Shown here: positions 1 through 10,944 of the stretch, piece by piece | Layout: each line of letters starts with the position of its first letter | How positions within the stretch are numbered: the stretch's first letter is position 1 | Assembly (NCBI GenBank): GCA_010405405.1 | Contig: MU004234.1 | Location: 2,337,988-2,401,987 of the forward strand | Length of the DNA: 64,000 nucleotides | Direction of reading: 5' to 3' | Source of the DNA: Microthyrium microscopicum | Lineage: Eukaryota > Ascomycota > Dothideomycetes > Microthyriales > Microthyriaceae | Position numbers and translations under genes: made by a program | The notes under the pieces: model-generated | What the model was told of the DNA's origin: nothing | The model's input: the letters and a program-made list of their open reading frames with translations, nothing else | The model's database searches: none

Positions 1-112
1 CGTTCACTGGGCCATTCATATCGATGAAATCTACCTTTGTCAGATACCATCGAGCATTAAGATATCTATAGAATTGGAGATCACTTCCAAAGCGAACAAT
101 AGCAGAGATACA
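1..112 (-). CDS. possible fragment of an unidentified gene running off the left edge
   Basis: On the minus strand a frame is open from about 112 to the window edge and reads as protein-like sequence including RYLNARWYLTKVDF. Further upstream on the same strand, around 130-260, other frames give short coherent stretches (for example KILTFGALDRF) next to a GTAAGC donor-like site and a TACAG acceptor-like site, so a small spliced gene or a decayed one is possible. I do not recognise the family and could not build a continuous model. It may be chance coding; the sequence to the left of the window would decide. Confidence 0.22.
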
Positions 113-3100
113 TCACTTCCTCACGGAAACGATCTAATGCACCAAAAGTCAAGATCTTCTGTACTTCGTCAGCACTACTCCAAATCTCAATGAAAGCTAT
201 CTATGGAATAATTGTATTGCTTACTCGGTGCATCAGAATATCATGAACTCCCTCTGATTGAAAAGCTATATCATGAATCAATTTCGGGCAATGGCTGATT
301 CTCTTCAGCTAGAGTGCATGTTCACAGCAGCCACGTATATAGTTAGTCCCAAAGAACCAGAAGCCAACAATGAAGAGGACAAGAGCTTTTCGAAGCTGTA
401 TTAGGATGGAAGGGGCCCCAGTCTTCACCGTCGTATGGAGCACTGATGGGATCGAAATCGTGACGCAGGAACTTCAGTTAAGCCTTTCAAATTTCTGCAC
501 GTTTTTTTCTGTATAAACAGATCATCCTGAATTGGGAATCAATTTCAGAAGACGAGTACTGTGCGCATCCCACTTGAGGGAATCATTATGTGAACTGTGG
601 ACTCTGGAGAGTCCTGCAAGTACTAGTAGTCTGTGTTGGCTATTTTGTCCAGCTGGTCCAGTGAATCGGCTAAGATGGGGAAAGAGATCAGATATCCTGC
701 TCGACATGGACTCCTCTCTTTCCGTTAAAATACCGAAAACATAAATTATACTTAATCCTGTCAGCAAGGAAATTTTCAGTGCGCCTGAAATGGAAACGGC
801 GAGAACCATCCCACACTTGTGGAAAATCCCACTCGCGGAACAAGCCAGAAAACCGAGACGTCACAATTCCCGTGGGGAGGTTTGAGTTTGGACCTTTCCA
901 GAACTCAGGGTCGTCGGCAAAGTGTGAACTCACCGCAACATCTTTAATATCAAGCTGTTAAGACAGTGGAGCTTTGTCCGCATGGTATCTCGTCTCGTTT
1001 TCACACCAGGCGTGACCGGTCCGGCATGTTGAACCGCATATGCCAAAAACGTCATTTTTGCAGCTTCATAAGGCCGCATGAGGTTTATAGGCGAACGAAC
1101 CTTGGCCAGATGGGGACGCGGTCCTGCAGCCCCGAAGACTATGAACACGCCGAGAGTACGAATTCTTGGAGACAATCGACGCCGGTCAGAAAGTTCGATC
1201 AGCGCGCAAAGAAACCACAGCAGATGAAGTTGCGCATTGTGGAGTTCGAGTGGCAATTTATACATGTCGAAATCATGATACACCGCACCTCGGCTCATTG
1301 CTCAGCTTGGAACTCCTGTTACTCAAGATTTTGGACGATTGGACATTTGATCCATAATTTCATTCGACCCCACGAGGACAGGCTGACAGTTGTGGAAAAG
1401 GAAGCTTGGTCGGGGAATTGCGGCTCGGAAAGTTTAGCAGCATACGCGCGATTCGTTGAACCACAAACCGTGAGCATGGCACTGGGAACCGTTGTTACAA
1501 TGGCATATGAACCGGCGTGCGGGAAGGGTGGCCTTCTTCCCCGTCTGCAGTCCGGGAGACTTTGGACTTTTTCAAGGACAAGGGAGTCGCCGTACAAGGC
1601 ATAGTCGATGGCTTCCCGGTGCCTACCAGTGCGGACACTTGCGCATTGGTTCACGCAGCTAGCCTGATGGAGTAGAGTGTATGTAGGCCTTCGCTGACCG
1701 TCACCAAAATCAGTTGGTGAGAGCTGTAGAGAGCGAGCAATCGAGCAGAATGGACGTGCAGGACGGCCTTGCTGCAAAAGAGAGAAATCTCCTCTCATTC
1801 CACCCTGGCTGCAGTGTTGCTCGTAGCCCTGCCAGTTGCTGTGCCTTGATCTGGTGCTCTGGGATCACAAGCACGCTGAGGAGCTCGAGCAGATGGTAGG
1901 ACATTTTGCTGCGGTAGCCTGTAACCTTGTTAATTTTCCGGCCGTTTTGCTCAAATGCTGTGGAGTTGTGGAGCATGGGCACTGCAGACCAGCCCGCTTG
2001 AAAGCACAAAAGTACTCTCACGGGGCAAACAATATAAGAGTCGTAGCCAATCATTTCCAAAGGAAGTTGATCAACAACCCCACTGGACATTGACGCAGAG
2101 TTTCCCTGACTTCAAATGGATGCCGAGCTGATGAGCTCCTCTAGATAAACGGTGACGATAGAAGAAGACGGTATTGATAATCAATTACCTGGGGTAGATA
2201 GCACAGAGAAAGCGCAGTTTGAAGGGAAAATGAATGGATATACAGAAAGAATTAGAAAGTGATATAGGTTGAAGATAGATGCCTACGGTACAGTAGAAGG
2301 ATTGAGTTATGTTTCTATCGCTTACCTAAGAAGACAGCAACATACAGAAAAGGCAAGAACAAACAAACAAATTGGATCGCCACTTCCTCGTTTTTATGCT
2401 GTGGTGGTCGTACCTGCTCTCATCGTTCTTGAAGGTTGGTTGTGCTTGCCCCCTCTTCAGTGCCTCACAGTCGCTCCTGCCTTTTGGCTTGCCAGTTTAC
2501 TCGCAAAGCCCAAGGCTCCTTCCCAGCACTTCCTGGGTGGCTACTTCCACAATTTGCACTGCGCTCGACAGCTCTTGCCTCGACTAGCTTGCGCACTTGC
2601 ATGGTTATTTTCTCTAACCTGTAAACCCACCCAACCAAGCCAGTCCACTCTGAGCCTAAAGCAACTTTTTGATCATCGGCTCTCTCCAGTGCTCCCAACT
2701 CTACATCTTGCTCTATTCTTTCTCAACACCAACATTCTCTCCCATCATCTCTTTCCAGCTACCCATCGCGCTGGACTCCTTTATCATTCTCCTCGTGCTG
2801 CGTCTTCCTCTATTCATCTGTCTTTCAATGCCGTCCTGATTTTCCCTTCCGCCGCGATATCTCTTTCCTTGTCCACCGGTTCCATACGGCGTTCGAGTTG
2901 ACCTGTCCCTAGGCTTCGCTGCTCTGTTTGCCTTGCGCCATTCTGCCACCCTTTACGTCGTCTACTTCTTTTCGACGACCCTGTTCTTTGCGAGCTTCTT
3001 CAGCTCCTCTCTATTACGTTTTCGACTCGTTGCTACACTAGCTCCACAGTTTCGCATTGCTTGCTTTCATTAGTATCAATACTCGTCCAGATCACTTGCG

Positions 3101-3174
3101 CCACGAGATCGCTATTCTTTCCCATCTTTTGGCCCCCCGCTCAGCTGTCTGTCTGCCCAATCCCGCTGCAAACC
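113..3174. other. gene-poor region with ORF fragments and the PUB1 upstream region
   Basis: No gene model could be supported here. The longest plus-strand ORF (966-1604, 212 codons) has no recognisable domain and overlaps open frames on the minus strand. In another plus frame about 1550-1670 reads FFKDKGVAVQGIVDGF followed by an alanine-rich stretch, which looks protein-like but sits between stops; about 1836-2090 is similarly suggestive. These may be remnants of a decayed gene. From about 2680 to 3170 the plus strand becomes strongly pyrimidine-rich, as in long fungal 5' leaders. Confidence 0.4.
2690..3174 (+). promoter_or_regulatory. CT-rich promoter/5' leader of the PUB1-like gene
   Basis: Roughly 480 bases immediately upstream of the start codon are dominated by C and T on the coding strand, with few A/G runs. 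Such pyrimidine-rich tracts are common around transcription start sites and in leaders of highly expressed fungal genes. No TATA box was recognised. The transcription start itself cannot be placed from sequence. Confidence 0.5.
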
Positions 3175-4842
3175 ATGGCCGACCAACACTACGATGGTCC
3201 TCCACCCCCAGGAGCTGCCCCTCCTCCAGGCGCTGCCGGAGCTCCTGGAACCCAATTCCAAGACCAACATATGCCTCCTCCGATCCCTCCACTGAGCATT
3301 CCTACCAATACAAATCCAATACCCACCGCGATCTCCTCCCCGATGAACAATGGCCATCGAATTCAATCGCCCCAAAGCGCTGGCGGTTTCGTGCGGCGAG
3401 CTGCCCCCGAACTCAATAAGCGAAATTTGTACGTCGGAGGCTTAGACCAAGGTGTTAAGGAAGAGTTGCTCAAGCAGATCTTCGAGACTGCTGGCCACGT
3501 TGTCAGTGTCAAGATCATCCCGGACAAAAATGTAAGTACATTTTCTGCAACAGGCCTTCAGCCTCGTGCTGTGGCCATCAACGCTGACTTCAGGTAAGGC
3601 TGATCCAGCTCTGCAGTTTCAAGCACAAGGCATGAACTACGGTTTTGTTGAGTATGATGATCCAGCTGCTGCAGAGAATGCCATGAACACCCTTAATGGA
3701 CGAAAAGTTTTGGGAAAGGTGAGTGCATTTTACTAGTGCGCGATTTATGTTAACAAATGTAGGAAATTCGCATCAATTGGGCATATCATCCTAATAATGC
3801 GAACAAGGAGGACACTTCTAATCATTTCCATATATTTGTTGGCGACCTGTCCAACGAAGTCAACGATGAAGCTTTGCAACGCGCATTTTCAGTCTTTGGG
3901 GAGGTCTCTGAAGCTCGGGTTATGTGGGATATGAAGACCGGTCGCTCCAGAGGTTATGGATTCGTCGCCTATAGAAACAGAGAAAACGCAGATAAAGCTA
4001 TTGCGGCGATGGATGGAGAGTGGCTAGGTGCTCGCCAAATTCGGTGCAACTGGGCAAACCAAAAAGGTCAGCCATCCTTTGCGCAGCAACAAGCAATGGT
4101 GCAGATGGGTATGACACCGCCACAGTTCAACCATCCTCCATTCCCTACGGATGGTATGCAGTCCTACCAACAGGTCATTGCTCAATCACCACCTACACAA
4201 ACCACTTGCTACTGTGGCAACCTTACACCATACACAAGTGAAAATGATCTTACTCCTCTGTTCATGAACTTCGGTCGCGTTCTCGAATGCAGAATGCAGT
4301 CTGATCGAGGGTTCGCATTTATCAAGATGGAATCACACGAGCAAGCTGCGCATGCCATTGTAAGTCTGTCATTCAAACAGAAGCCAAGTCAGTCTAACAG
4401 CAGTAGTGTAACTTGAATGGCTACATGGTAAACGGCCGTCCGATCAAATGCAGTGTAAGTCACGATTTCATCGCTTTAGTGCTCGGTATTTCTAATACTC
4501 TCACAGTGGGGCAAAGATCGACCGACTTCGACAATCGCTTTCGATCCTGCACAATCACCATACTCCCCGTATTCGCCACAGCAAGCTCCAATGTCAGGAG
4601 GCTATCCTCCGTCCGGCTACCCCCAATCCGCCGGCGCCGCCTATGGTCAATTCCAACAATATGGCCAAATGGGATCCCCTCAGGCTCAATCCGGGTACGG
4701 TGGCCACCCGGCCCCTTATCCTCAACATCCGGCCAGTGCGGGCGCCTACAATCGCCCTCCAGGACCGCAAGGAGGTCATGGGCAATGGCAGCAACAACAA
4801 CCTACAGGCGGCTATCCTCAGAATTTTGGTTACCAAGGATAG
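3175..4842 (+). CDS. pub1: PUB1/TIA1-type poly(A)+ RNA-binding protein, three RRMs
   Basis: Five exons: 3175-3531, 3617-3718, 3763-4359, 4407-4454, 4507-4842, giving 479 aa. RRM1 lies at about 84-157 (RNP2 LYVGGL), RRM2 at 175-250 (IFVGDLS, RNP1 RGYGFVAY) and RRM3 at 301-375 (CYCGNL, RGFAFIKM). The N-terminus is Pro/Ala-rich and the last ~100 residues are a Gln/Gly/Pro/Tyr-rich, prion-like tail, as in yeast Pub1 and TIA-1. The family binds U-rich and poly(A)+ mRNA, stabilises transcripts and enters stress granules. The start at 3175 is the first ATG opening the Pro-rich head; an in-frame ATG at 3061 exists but lies in the CT-rich leader. All introns are 44-85 nt, and the phases join the RRM motifs without gaps. 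The last intron separates the conserved IKCS and WGKDR. Confidence 0.93.
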
Positions 4843-5823
4843 AACCCTAGGCAGCAAAAGGTTTTGGTGAAGCCGCAATATAATGTTAGATCACTTGTGG
4901 TATAAGACTGGACTGTTCCTTTTCATCATGGGATTCTAGGGTCTACCGGGAAATGGAAATGGAACGGAGGTCGCACTGTGGAGTCATACCATTTGCACCT
5001 CCAAGGGATTCATGCTGCAATCTACTGCAATCTGACTGCTTTTTGGCGTTGTCGTTACACCGCATTGTTTTTTTACCACTAAAAGCAAGATCCCCCTTGA
5101 TTACTGCTATCGCTTTCTTCTATGACCCAAGATTGATTCACGAAAGTCGTTCTTTATGAACGTCATTGTTATTGTTATATCGCTACTTGGTGTTTTTGCT
5201 GTTAATGTCAAATGATTCTTTTCGCTTATTTACAATTCCCCTTCTAGCAAATCATGTCGTTTGGAAGCTTTTTTCTCATGACTCGCAACCTCCTTTACTC
5301 GTCATTCCTAGCATTGCGTTGTCGCATGACCAGCGTTGCATCTACCTTTTGAAAATAGCTTGTTGCAGCGTGTCCAGGAGTTTTGTCGTAAAGACCCTAG
5401 ATAGGTCCGCTATCTTCAAGGGTTATACTTGGGATTTCTAGCGTCTGCTGCGGGAATCTTTCAATTGTTCCTCATGTCGCTCCTTTGTATTCGTAATGTG
5501 TTTTTGATGACAATAGCTGATACATCAGCATCAAGCAATGAGAAAATTCGTAATTAGACTGCGTGCGAATGCTCATCACATAATTAACACACGGTGTTTT
5601 CAATGAAATGGTACGACACTTCTTGAAGGCCTAGATTGTTGAATCTCTTATATTATAGCTACCGTGTCAGCCGAGATCCGCAGCTAGAGCAGCTTTATCT
5701 ATTGCACATGAACTGTACTGATTAAGAGTATTTCCTCGGCCACGAGGCCAGAAGTTCATGCCGCAAGCTTCCTTGTAGAAGAAGTTTGGTCTCCAATATT
5801 TATGGAGACCAGTAGTCCAATGT
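4843..5823. other. intergenic, convergent 3' ends
   Basis: This lies between the stop of the PUB1-like gene and the stop of the minus-strand NDUFB7 gene. It is T-rich and holds the 3' UTRs of both. The ORFs at 4953-5441 have no recognisable domains or codon structure, so I see no gene. Confidence 0.6.
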
Positions 5824-6303
5824 TCATGCAGTGTTCGCCTTCAAATTTGCAGCTTCTGCTGCCCGTAGTTCATCCATTTTCTTAACGCGCTTTTTGAATT
5901 CAGCATACTGGCACCCTTCGTACGAATGACGTTCGTGCTACACCAACACATTTGTTAGCCTTTTCATAACCTCTCGAAAAGCTGTGCCCATCTCCGTTCG
6001 AGAAATTACTTGCGTAGGGTACATACATCGCACTTCCATGGCAAATACCACTCTTTTTGCCGGCATTTATTCAATGGTATCAATAGGTGAGCGCAGGAAT
6101 CTCGATAGGCAAGTGGTAGACGGGCGGCAGTCATTTCTTCGCGAGTTGCAGCTATAAGGGTAATGTTAGTGCACATTCTTGACGCCTTTCACAGCTTCCA
6201 TGTTGGTGGTAGGGAGCCATTGAAGGGTCTACTTACGTCCTTTGGGATCTTCATGGCCGTGGCCAAGCCCAACGGCTGCTTTTATGGTCTCGGTGACTGT
6301 CAT
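5824..6303 (-). CDS. NDUFB7: NADH dehydrogenase (complex I) beta subcomplex subunit 7, NDUFB7/B18
   Basis: Three exons on the minus strand, 6303-6237, 6151-6027 and 5937-5824, encode 101 aa. The product carries the twin CX9C signature: CAHLLIPLNKC and CDHERHSYEGC, each with nine residues between the cysteines. It is followed by a basic/acidic helix (FKKRVKKMDELR). This pattern and the DSCAHL...ERHSYE context identify NDUFB7, a supernumerary subunit of mitochondrial complex I on the intermembrane-space side, where twin CX9C proteins are oxidised by the Mia40 pathway. Introns of 85 and 89 nt have GTAAGT and GTATGT donors. It is too short and too split for ORF scanning. It shares a divergent promoter with the APSES gene. 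Confidence 0.93.
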
Positions 6304-6840
6304 TGCGGCGTTGTTGAGCTCGACAGGGCGGTTCAATCGCGGCAACTTTGAGATGAAGTTGGAGCTGGTCAGTCAAGGTCTTGGCAGACTCTAAACCAAC
6401 CACGGCGGAGCTAGCAGCGGCGGGGCGGAGATGCACTGTGCTTGGCCTGAATCAAATCTCGACAATTGATCAACCCTACCCTAAATGGAACATGACCTCC
6501 TCGCAGGCCCGTGCTTGAACGCGTTTGACGCGCACCTCCACACTTCAATCGCGTTCTCCCAATCTGGATCTTAATCTCTTTCCATCCTGCCACACAATTG
6601 TGCTCCCGCTTGCCAAAGCCTTTATCTCTATAGCCCGCTGTGCAACTCTTGCATCACAAGCCCTCAAAACCAACAACACCCAACAAGGCCTTGTCTCCCC
6701 GACTCTCCTGTTTGACATATATCCGGCAAAAGTTTGCTTGCCATTGTTTTCTCGGCTTGCTGCATTGCGCAGATATTAGCCTGCCGGTGTAGAGTTCCGC
6801 TACTTCTTCAAGGTCTTTGATAGACCCCGCTCTGTTCGTC
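6304..6840. promoter_or_regulatory. divergent promoter with MCB-like boxes
   Basis: This 537 bp region separates the start codons of NDUFB7 (minus) and the MBP1-like gene (plus). It contains ACGCGT at 6519-6524, the MluI cell-cycle box bound by MBF in yeasts, followed three bases later by a near match, ACGCGC, at 6528-6533. Because the plus-strand gene itself encodes an MBF/SBF-type factor, autoregulation is a reasonable inference. One ACGCGT in 537 bp also occurs by chance fairly often. Confidence 0.45.
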
Positions 6841-9157
6841 ATGTCTGGAGGCAATGTTCCTGGTGGTGGGAATATCTACTCTGCTACGTATAGTAATGTA
6901 AGTTTGATATGTAGGCTTTGCCGATGCTTGCAACACTGGTCGTCCTCGACGAAGCGGATCTTCTGAGTCCGAGCTAATATGGTATTGTATAGGTGCCAGT
7001 ATACGAATTCAACATAGGTCCTGGCGTGCAAATCATGCGCCGCCGGGCGGATGACTGGATCAATGCGACACATATCCTCAAAGCTGCTGGTCATGACAAG
7101 CCAGCTCGGACCAGGATCTTGGAGCGCGAGGTTCAGAAAGGCGTACATGAGAAGGTACAGGGCGGCTATGGCAAATATCAAGGTAACTATCATCTTGGAA
7201 TCAGATATATGAGGAACCACTCGCTGACAGGTCCACAATAGGAACCTGGATACCGCTGCCTGATGGCCTGGCTCTCGCAGAGCGGAGCGACATTATCAAC
7301 CTTCTACGTCCGATATTTGACTTCGTTCCTGGAGATTTTAGTCCTCCAGTCGCTCCAAAGCATGCTACGGCTGCTTCGTCAAAACCTAGAGCACCTCGTC
7401 AAAGCATGGCTAAAAAGCTAGCTGGTAAGCATCTCCGCTCGCAAAGTGACCCAATCCATGCTAACTTTTTCATAGCTGCAAAGGCAGCCGAAGAACAACA
7501 AGCTGCAGCTGCAGCACATCAAGCTCAGCTACAACAGCAGCAATACGAAATGAGCATAGCACCACAGGACATGGACTATCAAGCCACCGAGAGCCAGTCC
7601 GTCATGTCAGAAAGCATAATGGACGAAGATATGTATGGAACCTCACAATATAGTACTTCACGGAAACGTAAACGAGACGAGCCTGAACATAACATGGTTG
7701 ATTTCGAGCATCAGAACTGGGCAGATGCACTTCTCGATTACTTCATGCTTGCCGATTCTGACGACCGCTTCCCCAATCCCCCACCACCTCCACCAGGCGT
7801 CAATATCGATAAACCAATTGACGATCGAGACCACACTGCGCTACACTGGGCTGCCGCTATGGGCGACACTGAAGTCATTCGCTCCCTCGTTGATATGGGC
7901 GCCAAGGTTGGCAAGGAGTCAAAGAACTTGGAGACACCTCTGATGCGCGCTGTTATGTTCACTAATAATTACGACAAGCAAACCATGCCAAAACTGATGC
8001 GGACGTTCTTCAATACAGTACGGAACACTGATTATTTCGGATCCACCGTTTTCCATCATATTGCTGCCACGACATCTTCGAAATCAAAATATGTCCCAGC
8101 CCGCTATTACCTCGATACCATAATCAATGCGCTGAAGGAACAGTGGATACCAGACGAGATATCAAAACTCCTGGACATGCGAGATCAAAATGGGGACACC
8201 GCCGTTCATATCGCAGCACGGAACGGGGCTCGCAAGTGCGTACGCATATTCATGGCCAACAACGTGTCCCTGGATCTCCGGAATAACCATGGTGAAACTG
8301 CCGACGAGATGATTCGACAATTGAACGCTCGAAGACGGACTCACCCAGGTGCACGAGGCCGCGACGCATCTTCCTCGCCCTTTGGGCCTGACCGCGCCCC
8401 TCTCAATGGTGATTCCAGTGTCGGTGCCCTCTCAATGCCCGTGCAGCCAGAATATCGAAGTGAGACGGCGAATATGCTTCTCAACCGGATAGGCCCCACA
8501 TTCATGGCCAAAGTACGGTCACTAGCTCTCGCCTATGAAGCCGAATTCCAAGAAAAGGAGACCGAGGCGATTGAGAACGAGAACGTCATTAAGAAGCGCA
8601 GAACTGACGTAGATGCGCTAAACAAACAAGCTGCAGAGCAAAAGATTCAACTCGAGACCCTTCGCATGCAGCTCGCAGCATCAGGTGAAACCCACGAGCA
8701 AGAAAAGCTGCGCGAGGAAGATGAACTCCGCGCACTCGAGGCGGAGGCCATGTCACTACTCGAATACGAGCAACGCGAATCACTCGGCCGCGCCATGCAC
8801 AAAGCTGGCATTGCGCCTGGCTCCAACACCAAACCTGCAAGCGCGCGTGCCGGTCACCATCACATACAGAAGCCAATGGGCCCACCTCCTCCTGCTAATG
8901 GCATGGGTGATATTGAGCAGCGTAAGGCACTTGCGGCTAAGGTCCGCATGGCGCAGATCGAGCGACAGAAGCTCACGCGCGATATTGTGCGGAACATGTC
9001 GACTGCTGGATTGGCTGGTCGGCATCACGAGTATAAGCGGCTCATTCATGGTGCGCTTGGCATCAAGGAGGATGAGCTGGAGAGTATGCTTGACGAAATC
9101 ATTGGCCAGTTGGAAGAGGATCGCCGAGAACGAATGGTTATGGCTGAAGCGGTATAG
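6841..9157 (+). CDS. mbp1: APSES/KilA-N transcription factor with ankyrin repeats, MBP1/SWI4 type
   Basis: Four exons, 6841-6897, 6993-7182, 7242-7424 and 7476-9157, give 703 aa. Residues ~20-110 form the APSES (KilA-N) DNA-binding domain, with [21 protein letters not shown] and the [11 protein letters not shown] block. Ankyrin repeats follow ([12 protein letters not shown] at about 270, [12 protein letters not shown] at about 400), then a C-terminal coiled coil of about 500-690. This is the architecture of Mbp1/Swi4/Res proteins, which pair with Swi6 in MBF/SBF to drive G1/S transcription. The third intron (7425-7475, GTAAGC, GCTAAC branch site, CATAG) is 51 nt long without a stop, so naive translation would add 17 residues. 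Removing it gives [13 protein letters not shown]. The Ala/Gln-rich linker after it is typical. Confidence 0.92.
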
Positions 9158-9860
9158 TCCTCTCTTTGCAGGGCCCATAGCTCCATGGCCCTCCCCCCTT
9201 TCAGGCTATTCAGACGATTTATTGTTGGATATTCGATTGTAGCATATTCTACAAGTACGGGCTGAAAGCTGTTGCCATTGGCCAGGCACGTCTATGGTTG
9301 GTGTATCAACGAGAGTTACCCTGTGCTGGGTGGCAGCTGGGGAGTTTGCATGACAGAACACAGTATTTATGGGACGTGCATATAAGTTAGTATTGAAATA
9401 TTACAACGAAGCTGATAACTCAGACTGTGGGGAATGCTGGTTGCAAGGCAACACGGAAGTGGTGTGTGACACAATTCTTGCCCTATCGACTCATTTTGTG
9501 CTCAATACTCTACAGCGAGCGATACAGATTTCAGGGGCTCAAAAACAGCTTTCATTTCTATCCCCCAACAGACCCAGAGTCCCTTCTAGGCATCGCAAAA
9601 CAAAACAACCCTGCGGCCAAAGCCCATTAGGCAGTCGAGAGTATCGAAAAGAGCACGGAGTATATTGACTCTTCTCCCGGTTGGTGGTACTTAACACTCA
9701 ATATATATTGATTGTTGCAGATCGATGCTCCCAGTGAAATTACGATTTCATAATACCGGACTATATGATGTGTACACTTTAGATCGTCTGACGGGCCGTG
9801 AGTCTGCAGCACCTTTGGACACCACGCTTCATTCGAATTTGAGAAGCTCGGCAATTCAAA
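9158..9860. other. intergenic
   Basis: It contains the 3' UTR of the APSES gene and the upstream region of the AA9 gene. Short ORFs at 9369-9854 on both strands show no domain. I see no gene, RNA or repeat. Confidence 0.55.
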
Positions 9861-10755
9861 ATGAAGCTTTCAGTAGCAGCAGCGCTTGTGCTGGCCCCAT
9901 ATGGTGTTCTATCTCACTGTAAGTATATCGGTCAAGATTGCTAAGAACTTCACTAATGGCACACTTAGATGCCTTCTGGCGCATGGTAGTCAACGGCACC
10001 ACTACCGGAGAATGGGAATACCTGCGCCGAACCGCTGGTGAGCCAGGCTCGAAACCTCTCGAAAACCCATCAGCACCAGGTATTCGATGCTACGAGGATG
10101 GTTCCCACAAGATCGTGAAGACGGCTACAGTGGCCGCAGGCTCAAAGATCGGATTCAAGGCTTCCAACACAATGGGACATCCAGGACCGTTTACTTTCTA
10201 CATGGCAAAAGCGCCGACGTCTGTGGAGAGATGGGATGGAAGTGGAAACGTATGGTTCAAGATTGATGAGATTGGTGCCACTGCAGACAACGCTGGACTG
10301 CATTTCAAGATGGGTCAGTGGTTTTCTTGAGTGGTTGTGACTCTGAAAAATAGCCACTAACAAGTTCTAGGACTCAGCCAAGTCGATACTGTCATTCCAA
10401 GATCGGTCCCCGCTGGGGAATACCTGATTCGAGTGGAACATATTGCGCTTCACAAGGCTGGCCAGCCACAGGTAATGATACCAGATAATACTCCCACCTA
10501 TGTATTCGAGCTAATCATGGATGCCATAGTTCTATATTTCGTGCGGTCAGATCAGAGTAACAGGAGGTGGTTCAGGGAACCCAAGCCCAAAGGTTTCATT
10601 CCCGGGGGCATACAAAATGTCGGATCCCGGCTTCAGCGGAAACATCTATAAAGGAACACCGTAGGTGTTTCTCACTTTATATGCCTCGATCATATACTAA
10701 CTGCGATAATAGAACGTCTTATCCCATGCCAGGCCCACCAGTTTGGAAAGGATAG
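9861..10755 (+). CDS. AA9 (former GH61) lytic polysaccharide monooxygenase, secreted
   Basis: Five exons, 9861-9918, 9969-10313, 10371-10471, 10530-10660 and 10713-10755, give 225 aa. Signal peptide residues 1-18 end in APYGVLS, so mature residue 1 is His19, the N-terminal histidine of the copper histidine brace. The second copper histidine is His90 in NTMGHPGP. The axial tyrosine is in [11 protein letters not shown] (Gln168, Tyr170). Cys60 and the Cys in YISC are placed for the conserved disulfide. AA9 enzymes cleave cellulose or related glucans by copper-dependent oxidation outside the cell. The protein is a single catalytic domain with no CBM1, ending in [10 protein letters not shown]. The second intron has a GTCAGT donor; the other donors are standard. 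Confidence 0.93.
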
Positions 10756-10944
10756 ATCAGGCTTGAATTGAAGATATGAAATTGGTCGGTACCTTGGTAC
10801 CTTGATATTGAGGCTATGTACCAAATTGAACTCTACTTGAGATAAACTAAGTAGGACGCAAAATATCTCATATTATCAAACCTTCTTGTTGCGTGTATTC
10901 AGAGGAGGAGGTATTGACAACCACCAGATGCCAGAAGAAATCAA

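Noticed and set aside
966-1604. 212-codon plus-strand ORF
   Set aside because: No domain, odd composition, and overlapping open frames on the other strand; not supportable as a gene by itself.
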